NCBI RefSeq assembly: GCF_014107495.1
Contig: NZ_CP041969.1
Location: 4,823,501 to 4,887,500 of the forward strand
Length of the DNA stretch: 64,000 bases
Origin: Cohnella cholangitidis
GTDB lineage: Bacteria; Bacillota; Bacilli; Paenibacillales; Paenibacillaceae
Reading direction: 5' to 3'
Shown: in pieces, positions 34,436-43,546 of the stretch
Position numbering within the stretch: position 1 is the first letter of the stretch
Layout of the letters: each line of letters starts with the position of its first letter
Position numbers and translations under genes: made by a program
The notes under the pieces: generated by a model
What the model was told of the DNA's origin: nothing
Databases searched by the model: none
The model's input: only the letters and a program-made list of their open reading frames with translations

Positions 34436-35335
34436 TTGGAATTAGGTTTGATCGGACTTGGCAAAATGGGGTTCAATTTGGCTCGAAATCTGCTGCTTAA
34501 TCAACATCGGGTTACCGTCTATGACGTAGATCCCGAACCGGGGGCGGAACTCGCGAAACTCGGAGCGGTGCCGGCGGCTTCCATCGGGCAACTGGCGGCG
34601 AATTTGCCATCGCCTCGAACGATATGGATTATGGTACCCGCGGGAAAAATCGTGGACGAGGTCATTGATAGCTTGCTTCCCGATCTCGAACAAGGGGACA
34701 TCGTTATCGACGGAGGCAACTCCCACTACAAAGACTCCGTCGTAAGAGCGGATAGGTTACGGGAGCGGGGCATTCGGTTCTTCGATGTCGGCACTTCGGG
34801 CGGCATGGAAGGGGCGGCTAACGGAGGCTGTTTTATGATCGGGGGCGATCGGGAGGCGTTCAAGTTTATCGAGCCGCTTTTCCAAGCCATCGCCGTCGAT
34901 CGAGGGTATTTGTATGCGGGCGCCAACGGCAGCGGCCATTATTTGAAAATGGTCCACAACGGTATCGAATACGGGATGATGCAATCGATCGCGGAAGGCT
35001 TCGAATTGTTGTCCAAGAGCCAGTACGAGTTCAATTACGAAGACGTCGCGCGGGTGTGGTCCAACGGATCCGTCATACGCGGTTGGTTGATGGAGCTTGC
35101 CGAACAAGCTTTCTCCAAAGATCCGAAGCTAAGCGGCATCAAAGGGAAAATGATGAGCTCCGGGGAAGGCAAATGGACGGTTCAAACGGCGCTGGATCTA
35201 GAAGTCGGCACGCCGGTCATCGCGCTGTCCCTGCTGATGCGATACCGTTCGCTCGAAGAAGATACGTTCCACGGCAAAGTAGTCGCCGCCTTGCGCAATG
35301 AATTCGGAGGACATTCGGTCGTTCGGAATTCATAG
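34436..35335 (+). CDS. gnd: 6-Phosphogluconate dehydrogenase (decarboxylating), short NAD-type
   Basis: A 299-residue short-form 6-phosphogluconate dehydrogenase, producing ribulose 5-phosphate and CO2. It has the Rossmann start LGLIGLGKMGFNLARNLL, substrate-binding GTSGGMEGAANGGCFMIGGD and the catalytic KMVHNGIEYGMMQ with Lys, His and Asn. The C-terminus is compact (~300 rather than ~470 residues), as in the NAD-preferring GntZ/YqeC-type enzymes. The start is TTG 34436 behind GCAGGGGGGA; the upstream frame begins inside the operator. It is the first gene of the gluconate operon. Confidence 0.9.
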   Translation: MELGLIGLGKMGFNLARNLLLNQHRVTVYDVDPEPGAELAKLGAVPAASIGQLAANLPSPRTIWIMVPAGKIVDEVIDSLLPDLEQGDIVIDGGNSHYKDSVVRADRLRERGIRFFDVGTSGGMEGAANGGCFMIGGDREAFKFIEPLFQAIAVDRGYLYAGANGSGHYLKMVHNGIEYGMMQSIAEGFELLSKSQYEFNYEDVARVWSNGSVIRGWLMELAEQAFSKDPKLSGIKGKMMSSGEGKWTVQTALDLEVGTPVIALSLLMRYRSLEEDTFHGKVVAALRNEFGGHSVVRNS

Positions 35336-35452
35336 CCGGCCGCGCATGAAGGCTTCGTCTCCTATGGATACGATCGGGATGAATATGCTAAAATCAATCG
35401 ATAAACGGTCGATTTTGCGAGTCCGATTACGTAGTTATAGGAGAGTTAACCG

Positions 35453-36127
35453 ATGCTTCATTTTCCTTCCGCATGGCTTCAAGGCGTTTCACGGGGAGAA
35501 TCGATTGCGAGCGAGCTAAGGCTGCAGATCATTAAGGGCACCCTGCAAGCCGGCGAAGTCATTTCCGAGAACAGAATAGCGGCGGATTTCGGCACGAGCC
35601 GATCGCCTGTCAGGGAAGCGTTGAAAACGTTGTCCAACGAAGGGCTTATCCGTCTAGAGAGAATGGGAGCGGTCGTCCTAGGACTAAGCGGGGAGGACGT
35701 CGAGGAACTGTACGACGTTCGTTACTTGATCGAGAGCTTCGCGCAGCAACGGCAGGCGGAAGCGGGCAGCGACAAGCTGATCGGTCAATTGAACCAGCTA
35801 ATCGACAAGATGCAATTAGCCGTCAAATACGGCGATATCGTGGATTTCTCCTACTCGGATTTCAGCTTCCACGAGGCGATAATATTGGAAGCCAAGCATA
35901 CAAGAATATTGCACATGTGGAAAAGCATTCGGCAAATCGTGCTCACGGTTATGCTGATCACGACCGAAGAGATATTTTCCCAAGGAGAAGAGAAGCTTAA
36001 GCTGGTGATCGACAAGCACCGCGCGATCGTCCAAGGGTTGGAGTCACGTAACTCGGAAGTCATTCAGAAAGTCGTCCAACAATATTTCGCGGATTCCAAA
36101 TTAACGCTTCATAACAGCCTGCCGTGA
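35453..36127 (+). CDS. gntR: Gluconate operon repressor, GntR/FadR family
   Basis: A 224-residue FadR-subfamily GntR regulator. The N-terminal winged helix-turn-helix has IASELRLQIIKGTLQAGEVISENRIAADFGTSRSPVREALKTLSNEGLI. The C-terminal all-helical FCD effector domain contains candidate metal/ligand residues in YDVRYLIE, DFSFHEAIIL and IDKHRAIVQGLE. Its gene lies within the gluconate operon between two palindromes of the GntR operator type. That makes autoregulation and gluconate induction the natural reading. ATG 35453 follows TAGGAGAG. Confidence 0.9.
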   Translation: MLHFPSAWLQGVSRGESIASELRLQIIKGTLQAGEVISENRIAADFGTSRSPVREALKTLSNEGLIRLERMGAVVLGLSGEDVEELYDVRYLIESFAQQRQAEAGSDKLIGQLNQLIDKMQLAVKYGDIVDFSYSDFSFHEAIILEAKHTRILHMWKSIRQIVLTVMLITTEEIFSQGEEKLKLVIDKHRAIVQGLESRNSEVIQKVVQQYFADSKLTLHNSLP

Positions 36128-36160
36128 CGCTTCATTAAGCGGGCGATTGGTTATTCGAAG

Positions 36161-36178
36161 TTGTCGACAAGTATACAT
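36161..36178 (+). promoter_or_regulatory. Second GntR-type operator, upstream of gntP
   Basis: TTGTCGACAAGTATACAT matches 15 of 18 positions of the site at 34352. The right half is nearly intact and the left half contains its own palindrome TTGTCGACAA. It lies 85 bp before gntP and could give internal control of gntP-gntK. Confidence 0.65.
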
Positions 36179-36263
36179 GACTCCATGCCGCTAAAGCTTT
36201 AAATCGCTCGACAATGGATATATTACCAACATCTAAGAACTCACATACGGAAGGATTTTACCC

Positions 36264-37624
36264 ATGAACAATCTCCTTGGTCTGAGCCATAACGTGACGT
36301 TGATCGTATGGGCTTTGGTTTGCATCGTGTTCCTTGTCGTTCTGATCGCGAAATACAAGTGGAACCCCTTCGTCTCGTTATTGATCTCGGCTCTGCTGCT
36401 CGGCTTCCTCGCGGGCATGCCGCGCCGGAAATTATTAAAGCGGTTACGGGCGGGCTTGGCGGCACGTTAGGCACGATTGCCATCGTCATCGGTCTCGGAA
36501 CGATGCTCGGAAAAATGATGGCGGAATCCGGCGGGGCGGAACGGATCGCGACGACGCTGGTCGACCGGTTCGGAGAGAAGCGGGTTCATTGGGCGATGAT
36601 GATCGTCGGATTTATCGTCGGAATTCCGGTTTTCTTCGAGGTCGGCGTGATTTTGCTCATTCCGATCGTGTTTATCGTCGCCAGGAAAACAAAGATGTCG
36701 TTATTGCAAATAGGGATTCCTGTATTGGCGGGTTTGTCGACGGTTCACGGTTTAGTTCCGCCGCACCCGGCGCCGATGATCGCGATCGATGCTTACCAGG
36801 CCGATCTTGGGAAAACGATTCTCTATTCGATCCTGATCGGATTGCCGACGGCCATCATCGCCGGGCCTCTGTTCGGTAAATTCATCGGCAAGCGGATCGC
36901 GATCGAACCGCCCGCGGATCTGGCCGAACAGTTCGCTTCCAAAGGCAGCCGAGAGCTTCCGGGATTCGGAATTACGTTGTTTACGATTTTGTTACCCGTT
37001 ATGCTAATGTTGATCGGCTCGATCGCGATTATCGTCGATCCGGATTCGACGAGCCGCCTAACGCCATTTTTCGAATTCATCGGGCATGAGATCATCGCGC
37101 TGCTGATCGCGGTCGTGTTCTCCTTCTTCTCGCTCGGATTCGCAAGAGGCTTCAACAAAGAAGATATTTCCCGGTTCGCGAGCGAGTGTTTGGCGCCGAC
37201 GGCGACGATCATCTTGATCATCGGCGGGGGCGGGGCATTCAAACAAGTCTTGATTACGAGCGGCGTTGGCGGAGCGATCGCGGAAATCGCGACGCAAGCC
37301 AACATCAACATTATATTGTTCGCATGGTTCGTGGCGGCGCTCATTCGCGTCGCGACCGGATCCGCGACGGTGGCCATGACGACGGCGGCGGGAATCGTAG
37401 CCCCGGTGCTTGCCCTGAGCCCCGGAGCGAACGTAGAGCTTGTCGTGCTGGCGACGGGAGCGGGCTCGCTTGTACTGTCGCACGTGAACGATGCGGGATT
37501 CTGGATGGTCAAGGAGTTCTTCAATATGACCGTCCCGCAAACCTTAAAGACCTGGACCGCAATGGAAACGATATTATCGGTCGTCGGACTGGTATTTATC
37601 CTGTTGCTGAGCATGGTTCTTTAG
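36264..37624 (+). pseudogene. gntP: Gluconate permease GntP, one-base deletion
   Basis: Repaired, this is a ~450-residue GntP-family gluconate:H+ symporter with about 12-14 membrane helices. The first frame gives MNNLLGLSHNVTLIVWALVCIVFLVVLI to LLLGFLAGMP. At about 36422 the frame changes and APEIIKAVTGGLGGTLGTIAIVIGLGTMLGKMMAESGGAERIA follows. The junction reads CCGCGCCGG where CCGGCGCCGG is needed (one G lost). Later family motifs are GLSTVHGLVPPHPAPM, ATGSATVAMTTAAGIVAPVL and LVLSHVNDAGFWMVKEFF. A second operator lies upstream and the gluconokinase gene 31 bp downstream. If the deletion is real, gluconate import would be lost while the rest of the operon is kept. Confidence 0.9.
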
Positions 37625-37655
37625 AGGAGTTATCTTAAAGGGGATTGAACGACCG

Positions 37656-39197
37656 ATGAATAATACCCGATACATGATTGGCGTCGATATCGGAACGACA
37701 AGCACGAAAGCCGTTCTGTTCGATGAGAAAGGCAAACCCGTGGCCAAGGCCGACGCGGGATATCCGCTTCATACGCCTACGGCGTCCGTTGCGGAACAGG
37801 ATCCCGAGCAAATCTTCCGCGCGGTGATCCATACCCTTAAACAAGTCGTGTCCGACGGCCGTATCGGCGCCGATCAAGTCATGTTCGTCTCCTTCAGCTC
37901 GGCGATGCACAGCGTCATAGCCATCGATGCCGACGGCAAACCGCTTACGCCTTGCATCACTTGGGGGGACAACCGCAGCGCCGAATGGGCGGAGCGATTG
38001 AAGAACGAGATGGGCGGATTGCAAATTTATTCGCGCACGGGAACTCCGATTCATCCGATGTCTCCGCTGCCCAAGTTGATGTGGCTTCGGGATGAGCAGG
38101 GGGACGTATTCCGCAAGGCGGATAAATTCATCTCGATCAAAGAATACGTGCTAGCCGAACTTTTCGGCGAGTATGTCGTGGACTATTCGATCGCATCCGC
38201 AACCGGATTGATGAATCTGAACAATCTAGACTGGGACGAAGAGGCTCTATCCGTTGCCGGAATTACCCGCGACCGGTTGTCCAGGCTTGTTCCGACGACT
38301 TACGTGCTCGAAGGCATGAAGTCCTTCTATTCGGCGGAGATGGGATTGGCCGGCTCGACTCCGTTCGTAATCGGAGCAAGTGACGGCGTTCTCTCCAATC
38401 TCGGAGTGAATGCGATTCAGCCGGGAGTCGTCGCGGCGACGATCGGTACGAGCGGCGCCATCCGGACGGTCGTGAACCGGCCGATGACGGATCCTAAGGG
38501 CCGGATTTTCTGTTACGCGTTAACGGAGAAACATTGGGTAATCGGAGGCGCGGTGAACAACGGAGGGATGCTCTTCCGCTGGGCGAGGGATGAATTCGCC
38601 GCAGCCGAAGCGGAGACGGCCAGAAGGCTGGGGATGGATCCTTACGATTTGTTGATGCAGATCGTCGAGAAGGTAACGCCGGGAGCGGACGGGCTTCTCT
38701 TCCACCCTTATTTGACGGGAGAGCGGGCTCCGTTATGGAACGCGAACGCGCGGGGATCGTTTTTCGGGTTGAACCTTCACCACCGGAAGGAACATATGAT
38801 TCGCGCAGTGCTGGAAGGGGTTATTTTTAACCTGTACACGGTGCTGCTGGCCATGGAAGAACAGATGGGGAGGCCGACCAGAATCCACGCGACCGGAGGA
38901 TTCGCCCGTTCTCCCCTATGGCGCCAAATGATGGCCGATATTTTCGATCAGGAAGTGGTCATCCCGGAAAGTTACGAAAGCTCGTGCCTAGGCGCGGCCG
39001 TCCTCGGGTTATACGCCACGGGCAGGATCGATTCGCTCGATGCGGTGGCCGATATGGTAGGCGCTACTCACGAGCACAAGCCGATCAAGCGGCATGCCGA
39101 AATCTATCACGAACTGTTGCCGATCTTCATCGGAATTTCCCGCAAGCTGGAAGAGGAGTACGAAGCGATAGCGAAATTCCAACGGAAAATCCGATAA
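37656..39197 (+). CDS. gntK: Gluconokinase, FGGY family
   Basis: A 513-residue FGGY carbohydrate kinase phosphorylating gluconate to 6-phosphogluconate, the substrate of the gnd product. Motifs: MIGVDIGTTSTKAVLFDEKG (phosphate-binding loop), the substrate loop FSSAMHSVIAID with PCITWGDNRSAEWA, GASDGVLSNLGVNA, GTSGAIRTV, FHPYLTGERAPLWNANARGSFFGL and the adenosine motif ATGGFARSPLWRQMMADIF. Length and motifs match Bacillus GntK rather than the short P-loop gluconokinases. It ends the operon and is followed by a bidirectional terminator shared with yyaC. Confidence 0.93.
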   Translation: MNNTRYMIGVDIGTTSTKAVLFDEKGKPVAKADAGYPLHTPTASVAEQDPEQIFRAVIHTLKQVVSDGRIGADQVMFVSFSSAMHSVIAIDADGKPLTPCITWGDNRSAEWAERLKNEMGGLQIYSRTGTPIHPMSPLPKLMWLRDEQGDVFRKADKFISIKEYVLAELFGEYVVDYSIASATGLMNLNNLDWDEEALSVAGITRDRLSRLVPTTYVLEGMKSFYSAEMGLAGSTPFVIGASDGVLSNLGVNAIQPGVVAATIGTSGAIRTVVNRPMTDPKGRIFCYALTEKHWVIGGAVNNGGMLFRWARDEFAAAEAETARRLGMDPYDLLMQIVEKVTPGADGLLFHPYLTGERAPLWNANARGSFFGLNLHHRKEHMIRAVLEGVIFNLYTVLLAMEEQMGRPTRIHATGGFARSPLWRQMMADIFDQEVVIPESYESSCLGAAVLGLYATGRIDSLDAVADMVGATHEHKPIKRHAEIYHELLPIFIGISRKLEEEYEAIAKFQRKIR

Positions 39198-39220
39198 CGC
39201 ATAATGCTTTCATACTAAAG

Positions 39221-39260
39221 CGGAGCCTTCGCTAGGAATAACCTAGGAGGCTCCGTTTTT
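39221..39260. terminator. Bidirectional terminator between gntK and yyaC
   Basis: Stem CGGAGCC...CTAGG / CCTAG..GGCTCCG with AATAA loop and TTTTT on the + side. An A-rich flank (ACTAAAG) lies on the other side, so it can serve convergent yyaC as well. Confidence 0.85.
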
Positions 39261-39843
39261 ATGGATTCGCAACGTTGTCTTGCCTGCCGCGGGATGAAAC
39301 CGAGATCGCGACGAACAGGCTTCTGGAAATCAGGCTCGCCATGCTCATCACGAGATGAAGCCGCGTGTTCTGCAGGACGTGGTAAGCGAATAACCCGCCT
39401 ACGTTAACGACTCCGGAAATGTGAATGTCCCCGACGGGAGATAACGTTTTGTTCACTCCGGCGCCCGGCCGCAGCGGACCGTCTCCGACGAGAACCGCCC
39501 CGATGCTGGCGACCGTTCCGAGACAGGCATCGATTCCGATGACGAACGGATCGTCGATCGTACGGTTCAACCGTTCGAGCGTATCGTCCAGATTCATCGC
39601 GTGAACGGGATTTTCCAGCGTACCGAACAGATCGAACGACGGCGAACGGTATTTGCTGAGCAACGATCCGGTTAGGGGACCAAGGGCATCGCCCGTGCAG
39701 CGGTCCGTCCCGATGCACACGACGGCGATTCGCCGGCCGGGAGGCAAAGCTTTGAAGTAGCCGCTCAGGCGATTAGTCACGCGTACCGTAGCGGCGGGAT
39801 CGGTATGGGCAATGGGAACGGGAGGAACGGATAACGGCGACAT
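39259..39843 (-). CDS. yyaC: Spore protease YyaC
   Basis: A 194-residue protein of the YyaC (DUF1256) family, related in fold to the germination protease GPR and made in spore formers. Conserved blocks are IAVVCIGTDRCTGDALGPLTGSLL, GTLENPVHAMNL, VIGIDACLGTVASIGAVLVGDGPLRPGAGVNK and GDIHISGVVNVGGLFAYHVLQNTRLHLVM. It is the clearest evidence in this window that the organism sporulates. The start is ATG 39843; AGAGAGGTG lies upstream on the minus strand. Confidence 0.92.
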   Translation of the reverse strand: MSPLSVPPVPIAHTDPAATVRVTNRLSGYFKALPPGRRIAVVCIGTDRCTGDALGPLTGSLLSKYRSPSFDLFGTLENPVHAMNLDDTLERLNRTIDDPFVIGIDACLGTVASIGAVLVGDGPLRPGAGVNKTLSPVGDIHISGVVNVGGLFAYHVLQNTRLHLVMSMASLISRSLFVAISVSSRGRQDNVANP

Positions 39844-40022
39844 AGTTCACCTCTCTAAAGTAGAAAATATGCATCATAACTAAATGATACATTATGTATC
39901 ACAAAAGTGTTGTCGATATTTAGCGGGGATTTATAAGCACGGAGTAAGTTTTTTTCGACAGTGTGCAAGCGCGGTCCTTAGCCGAAACTGGATTAAAGAA
40001 GTCGAATATTCGTAACAAGGGT

Positions 40023-40065
40023 TGTGAGAGATATCACACTTCTATAAACTGGAACTGAGTATACT
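40023..40065 (+). promoter_or_regulatory. FNR-type box with -10 element upstream of ndk
   Basis: TGTGAgagataTCACA at 40023-40038 is a perfect match to TGTGA-N6-TCACA. TATACT at 40060-40065 would set a start near 40072, placing the box centre at about -41.5, the standard activating position for FNR/CRP-type regulators. No -35 hexamer is needed or seen. Confidence 0.75.
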
Positions 40066-40099
40066 ATCGATAAGTTCCATCCCGAAGGAGGAAGATTCC

Positions 40100-40519
40100 A
40101 TGGTCAAAACGAAAACGTTCATCATGATCAAACCAGACGGCGTGCGAAGAGGATTGGTCGGGGAAATCGTAAGAAGGTTCGAACTGAGGGGATTCCGACT
40201 CGTCGACGCCAAGCTGGTCGACGTGGATCAAGCCCATGCGGAGAGGCATTATAGCGCGCATAAGGACAAGCCCTTCTTTCAAGAGCTCGTTGATTATATT
40301 ACTTCCGGTCCGGTGTTCGCCATGATCTGGGAAGCGGAGAATGCCGTGGAGATCGGAAGAAGCATGATCGGCGCGACGAATCCCGTGAAAGCCGTATCCG
40401 GGACGATCCGCGGCGATTACGGAACTTCGGTGGAATTCAACGTCATTCATGGCTCGGACTCTCCGGAAAGCGTCGAAAGAGAGATTGCCGCCTTCTTCGG
40501 CAAGAACGCTAGGGCGTAA
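40100..40519 (+). CDS. ndk: Nucleoside diphosphate kinase
   Basis: A 139-residue Ndk, normal size, transferring the gamma phosphate of ATP to NDPs through a phosphohistidine. Conserved elements are TFIMIKPDGVRRGLVGEI, HYSAHKDKPFFQELVDYITSGPV, ATNPVKAVSGTIRGDYG and the active-site His in NVIHGSDSPESVEREI. GGAGGAAG precedes ATG 40100. It is monocistronic, with a terminator directly after. The perfect FNR-type box at -41.5 suggests oxygen-dependent control, unusual for a housekeeping enzyme. Confidence 0.97.
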   Translation: MVKTKTFIMIKPDGVRRGLVGEIVRRFELRGFRLVDAKLVDVDQAHAERHYSAHKDKPFFQELVDYITSGPVFAMIWEAENAVEIGRSMIGATNPVKAVSGTIRGDYGTSVEFNVIHGSDSPESVEREIAAFFGKNARA

Positions 40520-40525
40520 AGGTTC

Positions 40526-40563
40526 AAGGGTTAAGCGGAGAAATCAAGCCGTTTAACCCTTTG
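40526..40563 (+). terminator. Terminator after ndk
   Basis: AAGGGTTAAGCGG pairs with CCGTTTAACCCTT (12 of 13) around an 11-nt loop, followed by T residues. Confidence 0.8.
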
Positions 40564-40610
40564 TCTATCCCGTGACATTATTTATGTCCGTTTTGCGACT
40601 TTTGCCGAAG

Positions 40611-40686
40611 AGTGAAAAAAGTCATATTTACACAATGGCTGTCTTGCTAGACTAAAGTCGTAACCTAGTAAGTGAATTTTTTCACA
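40611..40686 (+). promoter_or_regulatory. Two FNR-like boxes upstream of nirB
   Basis: AGTGAaaaaagTCATA (40611-40626) has 8 of 10 defined bases of the FNR consensus and lies 41-42 bp before the start predicted from TAGACT at 40648-40653. AGTGAatttttTCACA (40671-40686, 9 of 10) lies downstream of that start and could repress or serve an alternative promoter. Both fit anaerobic control of nitrite reduction. Confidence 0.6.
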
Positions 40687-40722
40687 ATAAAAGCAGAAGC
40701 TTCGTTGAAGGGGAGATTGCAA

Positions 40723-43149
40723 ATGGCAACCGTACGTCAGAAGCTAGTGTTAGTCGGGAACGGCATGGCGGGTATAAATACGATAGAGCATATTCTGAAG
40801 CTGGCCCCCGAGCGGTACGAGATCACCGTATTCGGAAGCGAGCCGCATCCGAATTACAATCGGATTATGCTGTCGTACGTGCTCGAAGGCAGCAAAACGA
40901 AAAACGAAATCATCCTGAATGACTGGGATTGGTATAATGCCAACGGCATTACGTTATATACGAACACGACCGTGACGCATATCGACACTGCCGAACGCAC
41001 GGTTCATGCGGACAACGGATTAGCGGTTGCGTACGATCGTCTGATTATCGCTACGGGATCGAACCCGATCATCCTGCCTGTTCCGGGGCACGAATTGCCG
41101 GGGGTAGCCGGGTTCAGGGACCTTGCGGATTGCGACACGATGCTGGAAACGGCTCAACGGTATCGTAAAGCGGCTGTTATCGGGGGAGGACTGCTGGGAC
41201 TGGAGGCGGCAAAAGGACTGTTAAACCTTGGCATGGAGGTCACGGTCATCCATCTGATGGCGGACTTAATGGAGCGCCAACTGGATCCGATCGCGGCCGC
41301 GATGTTGAAGGCCGAGCTGGAACGGCAAGGGCTGGCGTTCCTGATGGAAAAACAAACGGCCGAGATTTACGGATCGGAGCGCGTGCAAGGGGTGCGCTTC
41401 AAGGACGGATCGGAGCTGGACACCGATTTTATCGTGATGGCGGCGGGCATCCGTCCCAATATCGGTTTGGCGGAGCGAAGCGGAATTGCCGTTAAGCGCG
41501 GAATTATTGTCGATGACCTGATGCGGACATCCGCGGCGGACGTGTATGCGGTTGGGGAATGCGTGGAGCACCGTAACGTCTGTTACGGCCTTGTGGCGCC
41601 TTTGTTCGAACAGGCAGCGATTCTTGCGAAGCAGCTATGCGGCGTTGAGACGAAATCCTATGAAGGCACGTCGTTGTCGACGAAGCTGAAAATATCGGGA
41701 GTCGACGTGTTCTCGACGGGAGAATTTCTGGATAGCCCCGAGCTAACCGTTATTCGTAAGCAAGACGACTGGAAAAAGATTTATAAGAAATTATTGCTGC
41801 GCGGAAACAAGATCGTCGGCGGAGTTCTGTACGGGGACGTCGCGGATTCCAGCAGAATGCAGCAATGGGTTCGCGAAGGCGCGGAGATGACGGAAGGTCT
41901 TTACACCGAATTCATGGGCCAGTCGGGCGAAACGATGTCCGCCGCGGATCGCGTCGCGCAAATGGCCGATGAAGAGATCGTATGCGGCTGCATGGGCATC
42001 TCCAAAGGATCGATCGTAGACGCCATTAAGCAGCATGGACTCACCTCGGTAGACGAGGTCAAAACCTGCACGGGCGCGGGCCGTTCGTGCGGAGGCTGCA
42101 AACCTACCGTCGCGAATATTCTGCAACACGTTCTCGGAGATCAATATACCGGTGCCGGAGCTTCCAAAGCGGGGATTTGCGATTGTACGGCTTTGGGCCG
42201 GGACGAAGTCGTTAACGAAATCAAAAGGCTGCATCTGACGACGATCAAAGAAGTCATGAACGTTCTAGGGTGGAATAATCCGGAAGGATGCTCCAAGTGC
42301 CGCCCGGCTTTAAACTACTACCTCGGCATGTTATGGCCCGAAGAGCACGAGGACGAGAAGGAATCGCGTTTCGTTAACGAGCGGATGAACGCCAACATTC
42401 AGAAGGACGGTACGTATACGGTCGTTCCACGGATGTACGGAGGAGTTACGACTCCGCAAGAACTGAAGAGAATCGCGGAAGTCGCCGTGAAGTACGACGT
42501 CAAGATGGTTAAAGTGACGGGAGGACAGCGGCTCGATCTGATCGGGGTGGGCAAAGAGGATCTGCCCGCCGTATGGCAAGATCTCGATATGCCTTCCGGT
42601 TATGCTTACGCCAAGTCATTGCGCACGGTCAAAACTTGCGTCGGGTCGCAATTTTGCCGTTTCGGCACGCAAGATTCCATCGCGATGGGAATCCGGCTCG
42701 AGAAGACGTTCGAACGGCTGGACATGCCGGCTAAGCTGAAGATGGCCGTTAACGGTTGCCCGCGCAATTGCGCGGAATCGTGCACGAAAGACATCGGCAT
42801 CGTAGGCAATGACGGGGGCTGGGAGCTTTACGTGGGCGGCAACGGCGGAATTAAACCCCGCATCGCCGACCTGCTGTGCAGGGTGAAAACGGACGATGAA
42901 CTGGTTGAGATTGCCGGCGCTTTCCTCCAACATTATAGGGAAACGGCCAAATACTTGGAGAGGACGTCGGATTGGCTGGAGCGAGTGGGCTTGGATTCGA
43001 TTAAGCAGCAAGTCGTGGACGACCTCGACAATCGGAGCGCGTTGAACGGACGGATCCAGGCGGCGCTCGCGGACGTGGAGGAGCCTTGGAGCAGCGCTAT
43101 CGCGGAGACCGTTACCCGGAAGCAACTTTACGAGGATATCAAAATATAA
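40723..43149 (+). CDS. nirB: NAD(P)H-nitrite reductase large subunit
   Basis: An ~808-residue NirB reducing nitrite to ammonium with NAD(P)H. Domains in order: an FAD/NAD(P) oxidoreductase (LVLVGNGMAGINTIEHIL, AVIGGGLLGLEAAKGL, VYAVGECVEH); two BFD-type [2Fe-2S] regions (CGCMGISKGSIVDAI with CTGAGRSCGGC, and a second C-rich repeat CDC...CSKCRPAL); and the ferredoxin-like half domain. The siroheme/[4Fe-4S] domain has its four Cys in TCVGSQFC and NGCPRNCAESC. ATG 40723 follows GAAGGGGAG; an earlier in-frame ATG (40672) falls inside the FNR-like box. NirD follows. The use (assimilation or anaerobic ammonification) is not settled by sequence, but the FNR-like boxes favour respiration or detoxification. 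Confidence 0.95.
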   Translation: MATVRQKLVLVGNGMAGINTIEHILKLAPERYEITVFGSEPHPNYNRIMLSYVLEGSKTKNEIILNDWDWYNANGITLYTNTTVTHIDTAERTVHADNGLAVAYDRLIIATGSNPIILPVPGHELPGVAGFRDLADCDTMLETAQRYRKAAVIGGGLLGLEAAKGLLNLGMEVTVIHLMADLMERQLDPIAAAMLKAELERQGLAFLMEKQTAEIYGSERVQGVRFKDGSELDTDFIVMAAGIRPNIGLAERSGIAVKRGIIVDDLMRTSAADVYAVGECVEHRNVCYGLVAPLFEQAAILAKQLCGVETKSYEGTSLSTKLKISGVDVFSTGEFLDSPELTVIRKQDDWKKIYKKLLLRGNKIVGGVLYGDVADSSRMQQWVREGAEMTEGLYTEFMGQSGETMSAADRVAQMADEEIVCGCMGISKGSIVDAIKQHGLTSVDEVKTCTGAGRSCGGCKPTVANILQHVLGDQYTGAGASKAGICDCTALGRDEVVNEIKRLHLTTIKEVMNVLGWNNPEGCSKCRPALNYYLGMLWPEEHEDEKESRFVNERMNANIQKDGTYTVVPRMYGGVTTPQELKRIAEVAVKYDVKMVKVTGGQRLDLIGVGKEDLPAVWQDLDMPSGYAYAKSLRTVKTCVGSQFCRFGTQDSIAMGIRLEKTFERLDMPAKLKMAVNGCPRNCAESCTKDIGIVGNDGGWELYVGGNGGIKPRIADLLCRVKTDDELVEIAGAFLQHYRETAKYLERTSDWLERVGLDSIKQQVVDDLDNRSALNGRIQAALADVEEPWSSAIAETVTRKQLYEDIKI

Positions 43150-43187
43150 TTCACGCAAATATTCGAATTGGACAAGGAGGCACGAAT

Positions 43188-43529
43188 ATGGGAGCGAATC
43201 TTATTCATAAGATGACTTATGTTTCCGTCGGAGCGCTGGAGGATTTTCACGTGCGAATCGGACGGGTCGTTCATACCCAGCAGGGAGAAATCGCCGTTTT
43301 CCGGACAACGGACAATCAACTGTTCGCGCTGGAGAACAAGAGCCCTCACCGCAAAGGGGGCCCGCTTGCGGAGGGGATGGTTTCGGGACGCATGCTGTAC
43401 GACCCTCTATATGATCTTAAGATTTCGTTGGAATCGGGGCTTGTTCAAGCCCCGGACAACGGGCAAGTCAAAACTTATCCCGTACATGTAATCGGGAATA
43501 AGGTACTTCTAGGATTAACGGACGAATAA
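43188..43529 (+). CDS. nirD: Nitrite reductase small subunit NirD, Rieske ligands missing
   Basis: A 113-residue NirD with a Rieske-type beta fold. The usual cluster motifs C-x-H and C-x2-H appear here as NKSPHRKGGPLAEG and YDPLYDLKIS. Only one His remains of the four ligands (Cys to Ser, Cys to Asp, His to Tyr), so no [2Fe-2S] cluster is expected; loss of ligands is known in several NirD proteins. It starts at ATG 43188 behind AAGGAGG, 38 bp after nirB, and is probably cotranscribed with nirB and the aldolase gene. Confidence 0.9.
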   Translation: MGANLIHKMTYVSVGALEDFHVRIGRVVHTQQGEIAVFRTTDNQLFALENKSPHRKGGPLAEGMVSGRMLYDPLYDLKISLESGLVQAPDNGQVKTYPVHVIGNKVLLGLTDE

Positions 43530-43546
43530 TAGGAGAGTGAACGAAG

